DNA of 64,000 nucleotides from Aestuariivivens sediminicola (GCF_022662015.1 NZ_JAKMCM010000007.1:1-64000), one strand, 5' to 3'. Shown: positions 16,309 through 25,151, counted from the first letter of the stretch. Notes: generated by a model not told the origin, from the sequence alone. Numbers and translations are program-made.

Positions 16309-17007
16309 ATGCTAATCACACTTATTCAGAATGCCCAAGAGGGTGAAGTTTTAATAGATGGAGAATCTGTTGAAAAATCATTATCCATAATTGAATTGAT
16401 AAGTAGCGGAGGCGTTGCCGGTCAGGTTATTATCGCTATTCTATTTTTGTTACTTGTTGTGGCGACATATATTTATTTTGAGCGCTTGTTTGCAATCAAG
16501 GCAGCGTCGAAGGTCGATGCCAACTTCATGAATCAGATAAAAGATTTTGTTAGCAACGGTAAAATAGATTCGGCCCAGGTGCTCTGTGCTCAGGTTAATT
16601 CTCCTGTATCACGGCTCATTGGAAAGGGAATTACACGTATTGGTAAACCCCTTGCAGACATCAACACGGCTATTGAAAATGCCGGGCGTTTAGAGATTTA
16701 TGGTCTGGAAAAAAATGTCAGTATTTTGGCAACTATTTCTGGAGCGGCGCCCATGATTGGATTTCTTGGAACGGTAATTGGTATGATATTAGCCATATTT
16801 GAATTGGCGAATTCAGGAGGTACTATAGAAATGGATGTATTGGCAGGCGGACTATATACCGCTATGACGACTACCGTTGCAGGGTTAATAGTTGGTATTA
16901 TTGGTTATATAGCCTATAATCACCTGGTCGTGAAAACCGACAAGGTCGTCTATCAAATGGAAGCCAATTCACTCGAATTTTTAGATCATCTAAACGAACC
17001 GACATAA
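16309..17007 (+). CDS. exbB: ExbB/TolQ-type proton channel
   Basis: The 232-residue product is a MotA/TolQ/ExbB family inner-membrane proton channel. A first membrane segment (about 40-60), a cytosolic loop and a pair of membrane helices at about 140-160 and 185-205 are seen. The core motif GAAPMIGFLGTVIGMI and the Thr-rich MTTTVAGLIVGIIGY are intact. With ExbD it powers a TonB-type protein by proton motive force. It opens an exbB-exbD-tonB-like-folC run, with one base to the next gene. Confidence 0.93.
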   Translation: MLITLIQNAQEGEVLIDGESVEKSLSIIELISSGGVAGQVIIAILFLLLVVATYIYFERLFAIKAASKVDANFMNQIKDFVSNGKIDSAQVLCAQVNSPVSRLIGKGITRIGKPLADINTAIENAGRLEIYGLEKNVSILATISGAAPMIGFLGTVIGMILAIFELANSGGTIEMDVLAGGLYTAMTTTVAGLIVGIIGYIAYNHLVVKTDKVVYQMEANSLEFLDHLNEPT

Positions 17008-17008
17008 A

Positions 17009-17401
17009 ATGAATTTTAGAGGAAGAAATAAGGTGACACCGGAATTCAATATGTCGTCTATGACGGATATTGTTTTTCTGTTGCTTATCTTTTTTATGAT
17101 AGCATCAACTTTAGTGACTACCAATGCCATCGATATTCTTTTACCGAAGGCGAGCGGTAAAACCGAAAACAAGCGTTCTGTTGCGGTGAGTATAAAAAAG
17201 GATCTTACCTATTATATCGATCAGAAAAGAGTTGGAGAAAGCGTGTTGGAAAACGAATTGTTGGCTCAGCTCTCAGGTCAGGAAAAACCGACGATTGTGT
17301 TAAGGGCAGAAAAATCAGTTCCGGTGGAAAATGTTGTTAAGGTAATGGATATAGCGAACAGGAATAAATTTAAAGTCATATTGGCGGTAAAACCCAAATA
17401 A
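17009..17401 (+). CDS. exbD: ExbD/TolR biopolymer transport protein
   Basis: The 130-residue product has a short cytosolic N terminus, one membrane helix (about 21-41) with the proton-path Asp20 in MTDIVFLLLIFFM, and a periplasmic ExbD domain. It partners the ExbB just upstream. Its stop codon shares a base with the start of the tonB-like gene (TAATG), implying translational coupling. Confidence 0.94.
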   Translation: MNFRGRNKVTPEFNMSSMTDIVFLLLIFFMIASTLVTTNAIDILLPKASGKTENKRSVAVSIKKDLTYYIDQKRVGESVLENELLAQLSGQEKPTIVLRAEKSVPVENVVKVMDIANRNKFKVILAVKPK

Positions 17402-18249
17402 TGAAATACTTCGAAACCAAACATGAAAGGAATTCCGCTAAATTAACAGCATTAATAACTGTTATTCTCGTATTGCTCTTATTTGTGGTAGGAACAACCT
17501 ACATGGATCCACCGGAGGAATATGGCGTTGCAGTGAATTTTGGCAATTCTGATTTTGGACGAGGAAATATACAACCGAAACAACCCGTAAAGTCCGAGCC
17601 GAAAAACATTCCGGAACCGCCACAGCCCGAAGTAACAAAATCGGAACCTGCGCCATCCTCTGAAGCTAAAGAAGAAGTGTTAACACAGGAGAATGAGGAA
17701 GCTATAGCCATTAAAAAACAAAAGGAGGCTGAGGCCAGGGCCAGAGCAATTGCAGAAGCCAAGGCGCGGGAAGAGGCGGAGCGTATAGCGAAAGAAAAAA
17801 GGGAACAGGAAGAAAAGAGAAAAAAACTGGATGCCCTTATTGGTGGAGTGAGCCAATCTGAAGGGACGACAACCGGTAGTGAGGGGAATGATGACACCAG
17901 TGGTGATAAAGGACAATTGGATGGAGATCCCTATGCCCCAAGTTACTTTGGAGGTCAAGGCACCGGCAGTGGGGGTGTGGGCTATGGTTTAAATGGACGT
18001 GGTCGAGCCTCTTATCAAACCATGAAGCAAGACTGTAATGAATCCGGGATGGTCATCGTTAAAATCGTTGTTAATCAAAATGGAAATGTTATTGAAGCTG
18101 TCCCAGGTGTAAGGGGGACTACAAATACAGCGCAATGCCTTTTGGAACCGGCAAAAAAAATAGCGCTATCTCATAAATGGCCGGCAGATTCCAAAGCACC
18201 TTCACGACAAATAGGATTTGTAAGTGTTAACTTCAAAATAAGTCAGTAG
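17401..18249 (+). CDS. TonB/TolA-like energy transducer
   Basis: The 282-residue product has one N-terminal membrane anchor (about 18-36), a Pro/Lys/Glu-rich linker with a strongly charged Ala/Glu/Lys/Arg coiled segment (about 98-143), a Gly/Ser-rich stretch and a C-terminal domain of about 85 residues (GMVIVKIVVNQNGNV onward) that matches the TonB C-terminal fold. With ExbB/ExbD it should transmit proton-motive energy to outer-membrane receptors. The domain order resembles TolA as much as TonB; the neighbours favour an ExbBD-TonB system. Confidence 0.85.
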   Translation: MKYFETKHERNSAKLTALITVILVLLLFVVGTTYMDPPEEYGVAVNFGNSDFGRGNIQPKQPVKSEPKNIPEPPQPEVTKSEPAPSSEAKEEVLTQENEEAIAIKKQKEAEARARAIAEAKAREEAERIAKEKREQEEKRKKLDALIGGVSQSEGTTTGSEGNDDTSGDKGQLDGDPYAPSYFGGQGTGSGGVGYGLNGRGRASYQTMKQDCNESGMVIVKIVVNQNGNVIEAVPGVRGTTNTAQCLLEPAKKIALSHKWPADSKAPSRQIGFVSVNFKISQ

Positions 18250-18255
18250 TATAAA

Positions 18256-19473
18256 ATGACCTACCAAAGTACTGTAGATTGGATGTTTTCGCAACTTCCA
18301 ATGTATCAGAGTCAGGGACCATCCGCTCTTAAAAAAGACTTATCCAATACTTTAAAATTATCGGAACACTTAAAATTCCCGGAGCGTAAATTCAGATCGG
18401 TTCACGTGGCAGGAACTAACGGGAAGGGATCCACAAGTCATATGATCGCTTCAATGTTACAAGAAGCGGGATACAAGGTGGGATTATACACTTCGCCTCA
18501 TTTAAAGGATTTTAGAGAGCGTATTAAAATTAATGGTAAATCCGTAAGCAAGCAATTTGTAATAGGTTTCATCAAACGGAATCAAACATTTTTTCAAAAG
18601 AACAAGTTGTCTTTTTTTGAGATGACCGTTGGAATGGCCTTTGATTATTTTGCAAAGCAACAAGTTGATATAGCTATTATTGAGGTTGGGTTGGGAGGTC
18701 GATTGGATTCGACCAATATCATTTTACCGGAGGTTTCGGTAATTACAAACATCGGGTTGGATCATACGCAATTTTTAGGAGATACCCTGAAAGCTATTGC
18801 TTATGAAAAGGGGGGTATTATTAAGTCTGGTACGCCGGTGGTTATTGGAGAAACTCATAATGAAACTAAGGCTGTTTTTGAAGAGTTGGCATCGAAAGCC
18901 AATTCAAAAATTGTATTTGCAGATCGATTTAAGGACAGGGAATTGGAGAGTGATTTAAAAGGATCTTACCAATCAAAAAATATTAAAACAGCAGTTCAGG
19001 CCATAGGGGAACTTAAACTAAAAGGCTTTAAAGTCACGGATGAAAATGTAACAAAAGGACTTAAGACAGTTGTTGTCAATACCGGATTAATGGGACGATG
19101 GCAGGTGTTAAGTGAGCATCCAAAGGTGATATGTGACACCGCCCATAACAGGGAGGGGCTGACCTGCATTATGGAGCAATTACCTTCTGAATTAAATGGA
19201 GCATTACATATTGTTTTTGGAGTGGTGAACGATAAAAATGTTGACAGAATTGCAGATCTATTACCAAAGTATGCGTTTTATTACTTCTGTACGCCCAATA
19301 TACCTCGTGGACTGGAAGCTCAGACCTTGCAAATAAGTTTGATGGCATATGGCCTTCAAGGAGAAGTATTTAATTCAGTAAAAGAGGCCTATCAAAAAGC
19401 GTTGGATAATGCAAAACCAAATGATTGTATATTTATTGGAGGAAGCACATTTGTAGTCGCGGAAATAATTTAA
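18256..19473 (+). CDS. folC: Bifunctional folylpolyglutamate/dihydrofolate synthase
   Basis: The 405-residue Mur-ligase-fold enzyme adds glutamate to dihydropteroate and to reduced folates with ATP. Visible signatures are the P-loop GTNGKGS at 53-59, the family motif EVGLGGRLDSTN and the C-terminal-domain block ICDTAHNREGL. It begins six bases after the tonB-like gene and ends the operon; the tRNA promoter follows directly. Confidence 0.95.
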   Translation: MTYQSTVDWMFSQLPMYQSQGPSALKKDLSNTLKLSEHLKFPERKFRSVHVAGTNGKGSTSHMIASMLQEAGYKVGLYTSPHLKDFRERIKINGKSVSKQFVIGFIKRNQTFFQKNKLSFFEMTVGMAFDYFAKQQVDIAIIEVGLGGRLDSTNIILPEVSVITNIGLDHTQFLGDTLKAIAYEKGGIIKSGTPVVIGETHNETKAVFEELASKANSKIVFADRFKDRELESDLKGSYQSKNIKTAVQAIGELKLKGFKVTDENVTKGLKTVVVNTGLMGRWQVLSEHPKVICDTAHNREGLTCIMEQLPSELNGALHIVFGVVNDKNVDRIADLLPKYAFYYFCTPNIPRGLEAQTLQISLMAYGLQGEVFNSVKEAYQKALDNAKPNDCIFIGGSTFVVAEII

Positions 19474-19513
19474 TTTTTTTAATAAAAAGTTTTTTACAAA
19501 ACAAAAACTACTT

Positions 19514-19521
19514 TATATTTG
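19514..19521 (+). promoter_or_regulatory. Promoter -7 box for tRNA-Val
   Basis: TATATTTG lies 16 bases before the first tRNA base, an ideal location for a TAnnTTTG promoter with a very short leader. Confidence 0.75.
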
Positions 19522-19536
19522 CACACCTGTTACAAA

Positions 19537-19611
19537 GGGCGCGTAGCTCAGTTGGTTCAGAGCACTTGGTTTACACCCAAGGGGTCAGGGGTTCGAATCC
19601 CTTCGCGCCCA
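19537..19611 (+). tRNA. tRNA-Val (anticodon TAC)
   Basis: A 75-base cloverleaf can be drawn fully: acceptor GGGCGCG/CGCGCCC, D arm GCTC/GAGC, anticodon stem CTTGG/CCAAG with loop TTTACAC (anticodon TAC), T arm AGGGG/CCCTT (one G-T pair) with TTCGAAT, discriminator A. The CCA end is not encoded. Confidence 0.97.
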
Positions 19612-19615
19612 CGAG

Positions 19616-19640
19616 AGCTTCCAATTTTGGAAGCTTTTTT
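19616..19640 (+). terminator. Terminator after tRNA-Val(TAC)
   Basis: AGCTTCCA and TGGAAGCT form an 8-bp stem with an ATTT loop, followed by a T run. It separates the two tRNA genes. Confidence 0.8.
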
Positions 19641-19724
19641 GTTTTCTGAATTTTAAATTTTTTTTATAGTTTTAGACATTCTATCTCTGTTGAGAAGAGA
19701 TTGTCATAAGAATATAAATATTCT

Positions 19725-19799
19725 GGAGTGTTAGCTCAGTTGGTTCAGAGCATCACCTTGACAGGGTGGGGGTCATTGGTTCGAATCCAATACACTTCA
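19725..19799 (+). tRNA. tRNA-Val (anticodon GAC)
   Basis: A 75-base cloverleaf: acceptor GGAGTGT/ACACTTC (one G-T pair), D arm GCTC/GAGC, anticodon stem TCACC/GGTGG with loop TTGACAG (anticodon GAC), T arm ATTGG/CCAAT with TTCGAAT, discriminator A. Together with the previous tRNA it covers both valine isoacceptor classes. Confidence 0.96.
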
Positions 19800-19813
19800 C
19801 AGAGTCAATTATA

Positions 19814-19846
19814 AACCTTGTCCGATTTATTGGACGAGGTTTTTTT
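19814..19846 (+). terminator. Terminator after tRNA-Val(GAC)
   Basis: AACCTTGTCC pairs with GGACGAGGTT (one internal T/G position) around a short AT loop, followed by seven or more T residues. Confidence 0.85.
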
Positions 19847-19947
19847 ATTGTATTCTTAAGCTTAAAAGGGTAAAGGGCGTTTTATGGTAGAACTTTTAAT
19901 TATGAATAATTAGATATTCTATTTAAGATTATTTGGGGTTCTTTGAC

Positions 19948-20226
19948 TTATACCGCATTCAAATTATCTTTAAGTTTTTTCGATAGCTGTTTGTATTCTT
20001 GTGCGATTTCAATAATTGTACTGAAAATGACAAGGTTTTTCGAGATACCGCATTTCGTATTTCTTACCGATTGTGAATCTACCTGAACATCGTTATGCCT
20101 TAACCTGTTAATGACTATTGCAGTATATTCTTTGGGGAGATGATTTGTAAGTAAATCTTTTAAAACTTCTTTTTCTTTCGGTTCCTGAACATCATAAATA
20201 GTGTATAATTTATTTAAATTTGTCAT
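19948..20226 (-). CDS. Small putative DNA-binding protein (phage-regulator-like)
   Basis: I do not recognise a named family with certainty. The 92-residue product has a central segment (about 28-75) with the pattern LPKEYTAIVINRL, a short turn, VDSQSVRNTKCGISKN and a final helix ending in EIAQEYK. This resembles small HTH proteins found beside repressors in Bacteroidota prophages, where the middle segment would be the recognition helix. It is divergent from the HTH gene at 20350, with 123 bases between them containing a perfect palindrome. A transcriptional switch role is inferred from that arrangement. No phage structural or integrase gene is nearby. Confidence 0.6.
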   Translation of the reverse strand: MTNLNKLYTIYDVQEPKEKEVLKDLLTNHLPKEYTAIVINRLRHNDVQVDSQSVRNTKCGISKNLVIFSTIIEIAQEYKQLSKKLKDNLNAV

Positions 20227-20317
20227 AGTATGTTAAATTTTATTTAGATTTGAGAATACTCACATTACATGAGTGAATTTACATACAAACATATACAAAT
20301 AATTAAATAATATCAAG

Positions 20318-20341
20318 AAAATGTAATCATAATTACATTTT
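20318..20341. promoter_or_regulatory. Operator-like perfect palindrome
   Basis: AAAATGTAAT and ATTACATTTT are perfect 10-base arms with a CATA centre, ending eight bases before the start codon at 20350. Its position over the ribosome-binding region and in the divergent intergenic space suggests autoregulation by one of the two flanking small regulators. Confidence 0.6.
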
Positions 20342-20349
20342 ATTCATTT

Positions 20350-20673
20350 ATGGTTTTTGAAGATAAACTTAAACAACTCATAAAAAGCAAATACGATAGA
20401 CTTGGAGACTTGGCTGAAAAGTTTGATATGAACTATTCCCAGCTTTCTCAATATGTCAATGGAAAAAAAGTGTCTATCGATTTTTTGAATAAAATAATTC
20501 AGGAATTCCCTGAAGTGGACTTAAACTGGCTGTTAAGGGATGATCATGTCATTAAGGATGGCGTAAATGAAAGGCCTTTGCAATACAAAACGGTTCTTAA
20601 TAATGAACAAATAATTGATAAAATAGAAAAGTTGCTTCAAGAGTTAAAAAATCAATTGCCAAAGACCCATTAA
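20350..20673 (+). CDS. XRE-type helix-turn-helix regulator
   Basis: The 107-residue product has an N-terminal HTH of the phage-repressor (Cro/C1/XRE) type: LGDLAEKFDMNYSQLSQYVN at about 18-37 gives the helix-turn-helix, followed by the FPEVDLNWLL segment common in these repressors. The C-terminal 40 residues form a charged helix (NNEQIIDKIEKLLQELKN) that could dimerise. It is divergent from the small gene at 19948 and directly behind the palindrome at 20318-20341, probably its own operator. Confidence 0.8.
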   Translation: MVFEDKLKQLIKSKYDRLGDLAEKFDMNYSQLSQYVNGKKVSIDFLNKIIQEFPEVDLNWLLRDDHVIKDGVNERPLQYKTVLNNEQIIDKIEKLLQELKNQLPKTH

Positions 20674-20845
20674 ACATCTTACTGGAGTTAATAACCCATT
20701 TGCATTTCTAATTTTATATTCTCCTTTGCTATTGGAGCAGTGTTATGGTTACCGTTAATCTGTTTAAAATTGTATTTTAAACGTCGTTTTTTTTATTCAT
20801 TCGAATAATTATTATTTTTCTCATGTAAAAAATACAAGAAGAATT

Positions 20846-20861
20846 TCACATTTTAATGTGA
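20846..20861. promoter_or_regulatory. Palindrome in front of the PAS-LuxR gene
   Basis: TCACATTTTAATGTGA is a perfect 16-base palindrome (7-base arms around TT) ending six bases before the start codon at 20868. It overlaps the expected ribosome-binding site, so a bound protein could block expression. Confidence 0.5.
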
Positions 20862-20867
20862 CCTAGC

Positions 20868-21638
20868 ATGCAGTTAACCGAAATAAAGAATAGATACGAA
20901 AGTATTTTTCAATCGTATGGAAATCCGATATTGGATAAGCATATCAAGAAAATAATTGAGTTGGATTATTTTTTGCCGTATTCTTCCACTTTTTTCTGTA
21001 TTACAAATACCCAGGATTTGGTTTTCGAATATGTGAGTAAAAACACCAAAGCTTGTTTAGGTATTGAATCTTCAGAATTGCAGTCAAGGGGAATGCGTTA
21101 TTTCTGGAGTATGATTCATCCGGATGATATCGAAAAGTGGTTGAAGGCGCTTAATGATCTTATGGAATTTACGCTTAGTGAAATTCCTGTTTCTGATAGA
21201 AAGCGAATGAGTTATACCTGGAATTATCGGATGAAAAACAGTGAGGATAATTATGTTAATATCATTCAGAATACAACACCTTTAGAATTCGATGCTCAAA
21301 TGAAACCTATAATCGGATTGGCACATTACACCGTATTGCATTCGAAGATAACTTTACCCATTTCGGCCTCAGCTAAAATTTTAAATTCAAAAAACGAATA
21401 CGAAACAAAATATTACAATAATTATTCGCAGAAGCTGCTGTTAGATGGTATTAGCAGGAGGGAGCGAGATATTGTGAGATTGTTGGTACTCAACTTCAGT
21501 ACTAAGGATATTGCTAACAAATTGAATATAAGTCCGAATACTGTTGATACGCATCGACGTAATATTCTGAAGAAGCTAAACATATCATCTACAGGCGAAC
21601 TTGTCGGATTTTTAAAAACAAATTTGCATTTGATCTGA
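20868..21638 (+). CDS. PAS domain LuxR-type transcriptional regulator
   Basis: The 256-residue product has an N-terminal PAS-like sensor (about 40-165, including FFCITNTQDLVFEYVS and the FWSMIHPDDIEKW motif typical of PAS folds) and a C-terminal LuxR/FixJ HTH (about 193-252) with the signature SRRERDIVRLL, DIANKLNISPNTVDTHRRNI and LKKLNI. There is no receiver domain, so it probably senses a small ligand or redox cue directly. It stands alone with a palindrome before its start and a second one (21655-21673) after its stop. Targets are not evident. Confidence 0.88.
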   Translation: MQLTEIKNRYESIFQSYGNPILDKHIKKIIELDYFLPYSSTFFCITNTQDLVFEYVSKNTKACLGIESSELQSRGMRYFWSMIHPDDIEKWLKALNDLMEFTLSEIPVSDRKRMSYTWNYRMKNSEDNYVNIIQNTTPLEFDAQMKPIIGLAHYTVLHSKITLPISASAKILNSKNEYETKYYNNYSQKLLLDGISRRERDIVRLLVLNFSTKDIANKLNISPNTVDTHRRNILKKLNISSTGELVGFLKTNLHLI

Positions 21639-22065
21639 TCCCATAAACAGAAAAAATACTCAAATTGAGTATTGTGAGATCAATCTAAAAGGTTGAAATT
21701 TACCTTGCTATTAATTAGTTCTAGGGAGAATTATTTTAAGTGTCTATATCTGTTTTGATTTAGGCACTTTTAATTTTATGTGGGGAAATGTTGTTTAAAA
21801 GAAGAATTATTTCCTTGACCAGAATATATTGATATGGTTCGGTTAGCATTCACATGAGTTTTTAAGGCCAATTCTTTTTTGTAATTATGTTATTATTATT
21901 GTGACAACGCACTGGAATAACCTATTAATTGTTACATATACGAAAAGACATATTAAATTAATGTTATAAGAAACTCTAGATTAAAAATGGAGGCTGGTAA
22001 CAAGACTTGAATAGCAACAATAGACCCTATTCAGGAAGATCAAGATTCGCTTGCCCTTTAAGAAA
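21639..22065. other. Intergenic region with two inverted repeats
   Basis: No gene is seen in these 427 bases. A perfect palindrome, AATACTCAA and TTGAGTATT around one A, lies at 21655-21673. A second inverted pair (21738-21746 with 21761-21769, one G-T pair, AT-rich tail) may be a weak terminator for the PAS-LuxR gene. The remainder is AT-rich and uninformative. Confidence 0.5.
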
Positions 22066-23346
22066 TTAAAACGATTCCAATTCCAGTACCCGTTCTAATG
22101 CCATTCCTCGTGAGCCCTTTATGAGTATTGTTACATCGCCTTTATTTGACCAATTATAATTTGCTTTAAAATCATCGAAAGACTTGAACTGCTTGATGGA
22201 TTTTGAATCGGTTTTACAATTATAAAAGTTTTTACCAACCAAAATAGTATCATGAAAGTTGAGCGATGCCGTAAAATCAGCAATCATTTGATGTTCCTCA
22301 CTGGCATAATCTCCCAGCTCAAACATGTCGCCAAGAATTGCAATTTTCTTTCCTTTTTGTTTCTTAAAACTTACCAAGGCTGCACGCATACTTGTTGGAT
22401 TGGCATTATAAGCATCTAAAATAATTTTGGTTTTACCCTTAGTGACAATTTGCGAGCGGTTGTTGTTTGGGACATAATTTTCTATTCCCATTCTAATATC
22501 ATGGGCATCAATTTTAAAATAATGACCTATCGCAATTGCTGCGGCGATGTTATCAAAGTTGTAGGCGCCAATAAGTTGGCTCTTTATAATAAGTGCATCA
22601 TATTTAAGATGAACAAAGGGATTAGCTTCAATTAAGGTGACATTTACATTATGATCTGATGTTCCAAAACTGAAGGTGTCAGCGTGTTTGGTTTTTTCAA
22701 CTTGGATAGGGTCATTCCCATTAACAAAAATGGTTTTCTTATGTGCTATTAAATAATCATATAACTCACTTTTACCTTTAATTACCCCTTCAATACCTCC
22801 GAAGCCTTCCAAATGCGCTTTTCCGAAGTTAGTGATATATCCATAATCGGGATGGGCAATTTGACACAGAAATTGAATTTCTTTTTGGTGATTTGCACCC
22901 ATTTCAACAACACCTATTTGAGTGTCTTGTGTCATGGAAAGTAAGGTGAGCGGTACACCAATATGATTGTTTAGGTTACCAGTTGTAGCCGTTGTGCTAT
23001 ACTTTTTAGATAAAATGGCACTGATCAATTCCTTTGTTGTGGTTTTGCCATTGCTTCCTGTTAATGCAATAATCGGGATATTTAAATAGTGTCTGTGGTA
23101 CGTGGCCAGATCTTGCAATGTTTTAAGCACATCCTGAACTAATATGGTCTGTTCGTTTAGGACAAAGTCAGGCTCATCGATAATAGCGTATTTCGCACCT
23201 AGTTCCAGGGCTTTTTTAGCAAATGCATTACCGTTAAAATTAGCCCCTTTCAACGCAAAGAACATGTCGTTCTTTACGATCTTTCGGGTATCTGTATTAG
23301 CGCTGTGGCAGGTTAGGAATAACTGATGCAGTTGTTTTGAATTCAA
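22066..23346 (-). CDS. murF: UDP-N-acetylmuramoyl-tripeptide--D-alanyl-D-alanine ligase
   Basis: The 426-residue Mur ligase joins D-Ala-D-Ala to the UDP-MurNAc tripeptide in the last cytosolic step of peptidoglycan precursor synthesis. It shows the N-terminal MurF uridine-binding domain (DTRKIVKNDMFFALKG at about 19-34), the ATP P-loop TGSNGKTTTKE at about 95-105, the VEMGANHQKEI motif and the C-terminal ILDAYNANPTSM signature. In flavobacteria murF follows gldJ, as here, but a UUCG-loop terminator separates the two, so murF likely has its own promoter. Confidence 0.96.
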   Translation of the reverse strand: MNSKQLHQLFLTCHSANTDTRKIVKNDMFFALKGANFNGNAFAKKALELGAKYAIIDEPDFVLNEQTILVQDVLKTLQDLATYHRHYLNIPIIALTGSNGKTTTKELISAILSKKYSTTATTGNLNNHIGVPLTLLSMTQDTQIGVVEMGANHQKEIQFLCQIAHPDYGYITNFGKAHLEGFGGIEGVIKGKSELYDYLIAHKKTIFVNGNDPIQVEKTKHADTFSFGTSDHNVNVTLIEANPFVHLKYDALIIKSQLIGAYNFDNIAAAIAIGHYFKIDAHDIRMGIENYVPNNNRSQIVTKGKTKIILDAYNANPTSMRAALVSFKKQKGKKIAILGDMFELGDYASEEHQMIADFTASLNFHDTILVGKNFYNCKTDSKSIKQFKSFDDFKANYNWSNKGDVTILIKGSRGMALERVLELESF

Positions 23347-23410
23347 GACTCTGGAAAAATTTAAATATTCCGAAATAATTTCGGTGTAAAAGTACTTATG
23401 AAAATAAATG

Positions 23411-23444
23411 TAATAAAAAAGTCCTAACCGAAGCTAGGACTTTT
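23411..23444 (-). terminator. UUCG-tetraloop terminator downstream of gldJ
   Basis: Read on the minus strand this is a 12-bp stem (AAAAGTCCTAGC with GTTAGGACTTTT, one G-T pair) capped by TTCG and followed by a T-rich run. It lies between the end of gldJ (23463) and the start of murF (23346). Confidence 0.88.
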
Positions 23445-23462
23445 GGAATATTTAAAATTCAA

Positions 23463-25151
23463 TTAATTTTTAGTTTTGTTCTTTCTTTTTGTTTTAGAAC
23501 CTACTCTGGACATAGCGCATCTGAAGCCAATGTAATCTGTGGCCATATCCTCAGGATAGTAACGCCTTTGTGCTGGGTCTAACCAGTATTCTCTGTCCTT
23601 CCATGACCCTCCTTTGTACACCCTGACATTGTCATTAATTAAAGAGGTCCTTGTGTTACTCCTGTCGTATTCCCTAATTAAATTTCCTAGGGAATCTCTT
23701 TCAATACGATGTTTTGGAGAATTATACATTTTTCTGGTCGCTGATTCTTCACCACCTTCATCCTCATCGTTAAAACTTTCAAAATATCTCGATGAGCGTC
23801 TGTCACCATCTCTAAAGTTTATTTCGTTACTCTTATCGAAGTTGGTTCTTAAATAGGTTTCTTCTTCATCAACTGGAACCTGCAGAATTTCACCGGGTAG
23901 GTTTCTAGCCACTAACTTTCCGGTCGATAGCGTATCATAAACAACATCTTCAGGAGTGACGACTTGAACCAAGCCTTCTTCGTCTATAGAGTTCTTGGTG
24001 TACACATTACCTCTGAAATAGTTAAAATCGTTAAACTCATCATCCACAATAGGTCTATACACATCGGCAACCCATTCTGCAACGTTTCCTGCCATATCAT
24101 ATAAACCATAGTCATTTGGATCATAAGATTTGACTTCATTGGTAATATCTGCACCATCATCAGACCATCCGGCAATACCGCCGTAATCTCCTTTTCCCTG
24201 TTTGAAGTTAGCTAATTGATCTCCACGGATTCTGCGTTTTCCGGCACGTGTGTACTGGCCATCCCATGGATATTTTTTTCGTCCTCTGTAAACGTTATAG
24301 CTTCTTATTTCACTTAGGCCAAGAGCTGCATATTCCCATTCGGCTTCAGTGGGGAGTCTGTATTTTAAAGGAATTATTCCTGATTCTCTTTTTGCATAGA
24401 TATTAATTGGATTTCCATCGGCATCCAATTGCGCGTTTCTACTTCTTCCACCTTCCGGATTAATGACCTCCTCATTACCTCCATAGGTCAGTGTGGGAGC
24501 ATTAATATAGGTATCTATATTGAAGGTTGCATCGGCAGAAACATCGGTAAGATGAGATCCTCTTTTCGTGTATCCGGCCTTTTGTAAAGCCATTTCACCT
24601 ACACGGTCCGATCTCCAATTAGCAAATTCCACAGCTTGAATCCAGCTCACCCCGACCACAGGATATTCTGCATAACCCGGGTGGCGTAAATAGTTTTCGG
24701 TCATAATCTCATTAAAGCCCAAACGGTTTCTCCAAACCAGAGTATCAGGAAGTGCACCATGATATATGGCTCTGAAATTTTCATCTGTAGGAGGATATAC
24801 GCGTTTTATCCAATCAAGGTATTCGAGGTACATCACATTGGTTACTTCGGTTTCATCCATGTAAAACGACTGTACGTGTTGCTGGTTGGGCGTGTTGTTC
24901 CAATCGTGCATGACATCATCTTGAACGCGACCCATGGTAAAGGTTCCTCCTTCAATAAAGACTAATCCGGGTGCAGTTTCTTGTTCTTCAAATCGCGTAT
25001 TGTACTGGAAACCACCTTCGCGATCATTGATTTGCCATCCCGTTGCTCTCGATGTATTCTTGGAACTAGTAGACTTTTTACAGCTGAAGGCTGCCAAAGA
25101 TAACGCTAGTATAAGCAGGGTTTTGAACGTTATTACTTTTCTCATATCCAT
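23463..25151 (-). CDS. gldJ: Gliding motility lipoprotein GldJ
   Basis: The 562-residue lipoprotein (lipobox AFSC, Cys24) has a formylglycine-generating-enzyme-like (FGE/SUMF1) fold: FIEGGTFTMG at about 68-77, ETEVTNVMYLEYL, a YRLPTEAEWEYAAL block, MAGNVAEWVADVY and the final KGGSWKDR...GFRCAMS motif. GldJ is required for gliding and for stability of the type IX secretion motor in flavobacteria. The N-terminal 40 residues after the lipobox are Ser/Thr/Lys-rich. It is divergent from porU, as is normal in this group. Two start codons (Met1 and Met3) are possible. Confidence 0.95.
   Translation of the reverse strand: MDMRKVITFKTLLILALSLAAFSCKKSTSSKNTSRATGWQINDREGGFQYNTRFEEQETAPGLVFIEGGTFTMGRVQDDVMHDWNNTPNQQHVQSFYMDETEVTNVMYLEYLDWIKRVYPPTDENFRAIYHGALPDTLVWRNRLGFNEIMTENYLRHPGYAEYPVVGVSWIQAVEFANWRSDRVGEMALQKAGYTKRGSHLTDVSADATFNIDTYINAPTLTYGGNEEVINPEGGRSRNAQLDADGNPINIYAKRESGIIPLKYRLPTEAEWEYAALGLSEIRSYNVYRGRKKYPWDGQYTRAGKRRIRGDQLANFKQGKGDYGGIAGWSDDGADITNEVKSYDPNDYGLYDMAGNVAEWVADVYRPIVDDEFNDFNYFRGNVYTKNSIDEEGLVQVVTPEDVVYDTLSTGKLVARNLPGEILQVPVDEEETYLRTNFDKSNEINFRDGDRRSSRYFESFNDEDEGGEESATRKMYNSPKHRIERDSLGNLIREYDRSNTRTSLINDNVRVYKGGSWKDREYWLDPAQRRYYPEDMATDYIGFRCAMSRVGSKTKRKNKTKN

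Noticed and set aside
17499-17897. 132-residue minus-strand frame inside the tonB-like gene
   Set aside because: It is a Ser/Ala-rich shadow of the charged coiled segment of the plus-strand gene, with no family features.
19537-19799. tRNA-Asp for the second tRNA because of the GTCA string
   Set aside because: The seven-base anticodon loop is TTGACAG, so the anticodon is GAC (valine); GTC lies in the variable region.
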